Below are positions 7,801 to 9,180 of a stretch of 9,180 nucleotides of DNA, piece by piece. Positions within the stretch are counted from its first letter, which is position 1. Every line of letters starts with the position of its first letter. The stretch comes from Bacteroidales bacterium. Lineage in GTDB: Bacteria; Bacteroidota; Bacteroidia; Bacteroidales; WCHB1-69. The notes under the pieces were generated by a model. That model did no database searches. It was not told where the DNA came from and was given only the letters and a program-made list of their open reading frames with translations. The stretch lies in the NCBI GenBank assembly GCA_012838875.1, contig DUOL01000027.1, positions 1 through 9,180 on the forward strand, in the 5' to 3' direction. The translations under genes were made by a program, and so were the position numbers.

Positions 7801-8306
7801 TACATCATGCCAATAGGCGAAGTGAGCATCTTCTTATTCTCTTCTAAAATCGTAGCAATATTTTCAGAAGTTATCAATGTATCCAAGCGTTCATAATCTT
7901 CTTCCGTCAAGAAATAAGGGATATTTTGAAACATAAACTCCAAAACATCAAGGAATTGAGCGTCGTCAGTTTTATAAAAAAGCTCTTTCACATGAGAAGT
8001 GTCCAACTTATTGTTAACGAGAGAGATAAAGCTCTCGGCATTTTCAATAAGCTCATCGGGAGAGGAATCGGAAGAATCCGTATTAGTAATTTTTATAATA
8101 ATTTTATCTGCGGAATTGATATTTTGGAAAACATAGCTAATTCTTTCATTTTCTTTATTTTTAGGCAATATGCTTAAAATATTTTCATCAAATTTTAGCT
8201 GAACGGCAAAAAAAGCCAACACGGCAATCAGTATTAAAAGTACAGAAAATAGAAAGATTTTATGTTTATAAAAATAGGCATATAGGTTAACAAAAAAAGT
8301 TCGCAT
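4797..8306 (-). CDS. MMPL/RND-type exporter fused to PlsC-type acyltransferase and a methyltransferase-like tail
   Basis: This 1169-residue inner-membrane fusion has three parts. (1) Residues 1-820 are an RND/MMPL transporter with two repeats. TM1 (16-36) is followed by a large external loop (about 37-278), TM2-TM6 (about 279-416), TM7 (448-464), a second loop (465-668) and TM8-TM12 (about 669-813). The TM10 relay motif GIGDDY (731-736) is intact, while the TM4 counterpart reads GIAINY (341-346). (2) After a further hydrophobic stretch (825-857) comes a lysophospholipid acyltransferase domain (about 870-1050) with catalytic H908-X4-D913 in NHQSHLD, motif II YPINRG (948-953), motif III FPEGTRS (974-980) and motif IV VDIIPIITHG (1001-1010). 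(3) The tail (about 1085-1169) resembles the beginning of a class I SAM methyltransferase, but its glycine motif is degenerate (DCEYG). The same trifunctional arrangement is known in Bacteroidetes, often near aryl-polyene or lipid clusters. It probably acylates and exports an envelope lipid or lipid-linked pigment, but the substrate is unknown. It is the first gene of an operon with the oxidoreductase that follows. Confidence 0.93.
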   Translation of the reverse strand: MRTFFVNLYAYFYKHKIFLFSVLLILIAVLAFFAVQLKFDENILSILPKNKENERISYVFQNINSADKIIIKITNTDSSDSSPDELIENAESFISLVNNKLDTSHVKELFYKTDDAQFLDVLEFMFQNIPYFLTEEDYERLDTLITSENIATILEENKKMLTSPIGMMYRKSLLQDPLRLSTSFLKELNNFRINSQYTTYEGYIFSQDLKSLLIFLIPRYPSSDTYNNSLLVKELDNIITTFNSSATEKNQEETAYYVSYFGAAAIAVTNASQIKKDSILSIIIASTLIILILSFYFRNIRSLIVLLLPIIFGALFAFAGLYLTKGTISTIAIGTGSIIFGIAINYSLHFVIHLRQQPSIAYTIRDVAFPLTVGSITTIAAFSSLIFLRSKLLGDFGLFAALTLAGTILFTLIFLPHFFKDTVYAPKSHARSTIWNKIADYSFENNKYLVLIIIILTVLFSFFSNQVKFEEDMNKINFMTKEQRATLNELSQTTTLSQQLIYVANEGDDIESALQEYEKNKLTIDSLQEKGVIKSCQSVGPFFPSKKLQQEKLKRWNNFLELHKDELVRLLKSEGKKIGFTENSFSSFENLLNTEFEVEESDYFTTLKQTFLNEFLIEKPEKSIVLTQLYLSPTDANSVKNAFPSSNSYAFDTKTLTQNMLNELSFDFNYLLWICGLIVLLFLFISFGRVEITVITFLPMAIAFIWILGLMGIFNIHFNIVNIILATFIFGIGDDYAIFIMEGLIYEYSYGKKMLNTYKTAVVLSAITMLIGIGSLIFAKHPAMFSLAQVSIIGMISVAIIAYTIAPFIFKWLISKKGKARKMPLTLLILSKTVAAFTVFSIGAILLSIFGFFVLTLGGKTEKHKLIYHQAICKTFRFLCRVMPQVPCEVQNPFQENFANPSIIICNHQSHLDLLYTLMLSPKIICLTNKTVWNSPFYGWVLRYASYYPINRGIENNIPVLQQAILDGYSILVFPEGTRSPNCEIQRFHQGAFHLAQKLNVDIIPIITHGIGHITPKTELILRKGKVTVKILERIRPDNQQYRKDKENYKVAKLFRQLYKEEYKKLTLEKETADYYRDLVLHNYFYKGVIVERHARRILSKDSVWMKKIEQLPDEGTHYVTDCEYGVYTLLAALVKKNLTIIASDPDSEKLAIARHCPSVPANLIYVNQ

Positions 8307-8352
8307 TTACTTTGGCAATAAATCAGAATAGGTTCTTTTTTTAAATATCTTG

Positions 8353-8360
8353 CAAAAATA
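8353..8360 (-). promoter_or_regulatory. candidate Bacteroidetes-type -7 box for the MMPL fusion/oxidoreductase operon
   Basis: The minus-strand reading TATTTTTG matches TAnnTTTG and is identical to the candidate box in front of tpiA. It is 46 bases before the fusion gene's ATG, a sensible leader length. No TTTG -33 element is evident upstream, only a T-rich stretch. The match is short and the DNA AT-rich, so chance is a real alternative. Confidence 0.4.
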
Positions 8361-8458
8361 AACTTTTTTGTTTTGAATAAAAAGGGAAAAGAACTTTATT
8401 CTCCAAAAGTCCGTTTTATAGCTCCTAAATTATTTTTTCTTAATTTTAATTTTTATTA

Positions 8459-8627
8459 GGGCGTGCCCCCTCGCTACGCTCGGGGTCGGTCTTCGGCTAC
8501 AAGTCCGCGGGCACAAGCCGTGGGGACGCAAGGCGGCAAAAAGAGCTTCTAAAGTCGCTTTTTTGCCGCCGCGTCCCCAGCGGCTTCCGCCCTTGCGGGC
8601 TTTTCGCCTGCGCCCTCACGCAGCCAA
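8459..8627. repeat. GC-rich intergenic island of nested hairpins, probable dispersed repeat
   Basis: Counting 8461-8620 gives 107 G/C of 160 (67%), against 14 of 60 (23%) in 8401-8460, with an abrupt left edge. It is built from inverted repeats: GTGCCC (8463-8468) with GGGCAC (8509-8514), enclosing a CCCC/GGGG pair around CTCGCTACGCT; a long arm pair 8515-8546 with 8557-8586; GCCC/GGGC (8589-8592, 8597-8600); and CTGCG/CGCAG (8608-8612, 8619-8623). The opening CCCCTCGCTACGCTCGGGGTC resembles intergenic repeats I recall from many Bacteroidetes genomes. That link is from memory and untested here. No open reading frame of note and no transposase is attached, so it is either a non-autonomous repeat or a structured noncoding element. 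No clear target-site duplication is seen at the edges. Confidence 0.7.
8515..8586. repeat. long imperfect inverted repeat (about 30-bp stem, 10-base loop)
   Basis: Left arm 8515-8546 and right arm 8557-8586 are reverse complements apart from a few one- or two-base bulges. The matching blocks are AAGCCG/CGGCTT, TGGGGACGC/GCGTCCCCA, GGCGGCAAAAA/TTTTTGCCGCC and the inner GC-rich end AGC/GCT. The loop is TTCTAAAGTC. As RNA or extruded DNA it would be very stable. It is the core of the GC-rich island. A terminator role is not excluded but no clean T-run follows the stem. Confidence 0.85.
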
Positions 8628-8714
8628 GTTGTTCATTTAGAGTCTTTTAGATGTGATATCGAAACTGAAAAATGGAAAATATAAAATTTAAAACCAACCT
8701 CGAAAGAACGACTC

Positions 8715-8754
8715 AAAAAAAGTCCATATAAATCTTTGTTTATATGGACTTTTT
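8715..8754 (-). terminator. intrinsic terminator of the FISUMP-domain gene
   Basis: A perfect 16-bp inverted repeat: AAAAAGTCCATATAAA (8717-8732) pairs with TTTATATGGACTTTTT (8739-8754) around a six-base loop (TCTTTG). On the minus strand the stem runs into seven Ts, and it begins 35 bases after the FISUMP gene's stop, the right place for a Rho-independent terminator. The stem is AT-rich with only one short GC block. Because the arms carry A- and T-runs it could work in both directions. Confidence 0.8.
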
Positions 8755-8788
8755 GAAATTTCTATTACCTAAAAAATAGTGTTTGTTT

Positions 8789-9180
8789 TTAATTGCGAAC
8801 GCACCGTACAGACATAGCATCGTCCCAATTCCTATTACCTGTAAATACGTTAGGACTATCGTGCCCTATGAAAAAGATGTAGCTCTGCTGAGGATACTGA
8901 TGCTGAGTGGCAAGCCAAAAGAGAGAATAAGTCCCAAAAAAGGTATACGTATTGGAGTAGAACAAGCCGGCAGGGGGGGCATTAAAACCGCTTGAATTAT
9001 TGTTGGAAGGATTATTGCCAACGGCACAAGTAGTTGAACTACTGTTCCAACCTGTAGTAGAAGCGATAGATTTACCGAGATATTCATTATTAGCGTCGCA
9101 ATGATAAGGAGATTCAGAACCTAAATAGTTCTTCAATTGTGTCCACTCCGCCTCGCTCGGCAAGTGCCAGCCGTTAGGAC
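8789..9180 (-). CDS. FISUMP-domain (TIGR02145) protein, C-terminal part (5' end outside window)
   Basis: The reading frame stays open to the right edge of the window. Before the TTG at 9161-9163 it continues as PNGWH, giving PNGWHLPSEAEWTQL, the hallmark opening of the Fibrobacter succinogenes major paralogous domain. Later landmarks also fit: a GWN block with a cysteine pair region (CDANNEYLG, TTCAVGNN), SGFNAPPAG, a FWLATQ segment where FWSST-like sequences are usual, and the terminal SVRCVRN followed by TAA. The TTG is therefore not the start. Such proteins in Bacteroidetes and Fibrobacteres usually carry a signal peptide or lipoprotein anchor and extra domains in the missing N-terminal part, and are thought to be surface exposed. 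No biochemical role is established to my knowledge. It ends 35 bases before a strong hairpin terminator and is separated from the fusion operon by the GC-rich island, so it is an independent unit. Confidence 0.88.
   Translation of the reverse strand, partial: PNGWHLPSEAEWTQLKNYLGSESPYHCDANNEYLGKSIASTTGWNSSSTTCAVGNNPSNNNSSGFNAPPAGLFYSNTYTFFGTYSLFWLATQHQYPQQSYIFFIGHDSPNVFTGNRNWDDAMSVRCVRN

Larger units (their letters stand above)
8307..8788. other. 482-base noncoding region between two minus-strand genes
   Basis: I see no credible gene here on either strand. From right to left it holds a perfect hairpin terminator for the FISUMP gene (8715-8754), an unremarkable AT-rich stretch (about 8630-8710), a GC-rich hairpin island (8459-8627), and the AT-rich leader and candidate promoter of the fusion gene (8307-8400). 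Confidence 0.75.

Noticed and set aside
7926..8177. An 83-codon plus-strand frame
   Set aside because: It is antisense to the first external loop of the exporter, with no start signal or family resemblance.
8459..8627. GC-rich island as a tRNA, other structural RNA gene or CRISPR array
   Set aside because: There is no cloverleaf with anticodon arm or CCA end, and no regularly spaced direct repeats. The structure is made of inverted repeats.
8783..9087. Plus- and minus-strand frames overlapping the FISUMP gene
   Set aside because: The FISUMP frame carries the diagnostic motifs at both ends of the visible part. The others are out-of-frame readings.

Overview
The window most resembles a low-GC member of the Bacteroidetes, probably of the order Bacteroidales. 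Four things point there. One is a very large open reading frame that joins an MMPL/RND exporter, a PlsC-type acyltransferase and a methyltransferase-like tail, an architecture I know from that phylum. Another is a short RecQ paralogue with its zinc site placed late. A third is a secreted-type FISUMP (TIGR02145) domain protein. Last, the leaders are AT-rich, have no clear Shine-Dalgarno sequence, and contain TAnnTTTG-like -7 boxes. The assignment is an inference from gene content and style, not from a marker comparison.

Layout from left to right. Positions 3-398 (+) hold the 3' end of a small membrane-protein gene that enters from outside the window. Its stop codon region overlaps the end of recQ (391-2337, -), so the two genes converge. 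recQ follows tpiA (triosephosphate isomerase, 2356-3132, -) after 18 bases, so tpiA-recQ is probably one transcript. Upstream of tpiA is a 157-base gap with a striking 38-base palindrome next to a candidate -7 box. Next come an FAD-dependent phytoene-desaturase-like oxidoreductase (3290-4810, -) and the giant MMPL/acyltransferase/methyltransferase-like fusion (4797-8306, -). The two touch or overlap and read as a two-gene operon transcribed right to left.

Positions 8307-8788 are noncoding. They hold a candidate promoter for the fusion gene, a roughly 170-base GC-rich island full of nested hairpins (about two-thirds GC against about one-quarter in the preceding 60 bases), and a perfect 16-bp hairpin with a T-run. 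That hairpin is a good terminator for the last gene, a FISUMP-domain protein (8789-9180, -) that leaves the window on the right.

How the genes relate. tpiA and recQ are housekeeping genes with no obvious functional link. The fusion protein and the oxidoreductase are the interesting pair. A membrane exporter carrying its own acyltransferase, coupled to a polyene/lipid-type desaturase or saturase, suggests synthesis and export of an acylated lipid or a polyene-lipid pigment of the cell envelope. Related genes occur in Bacteroidetes aryl-polyene/flexirubin-type clusters. Here no ketosynthase, acyl carrier protein or ammonia-lyase gene lies beside the pair within the window, so the product and the rest of the pathway remain unknown. 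I found no CRISPR array, tRNA, rRNA, transposase or recognisable defence system.
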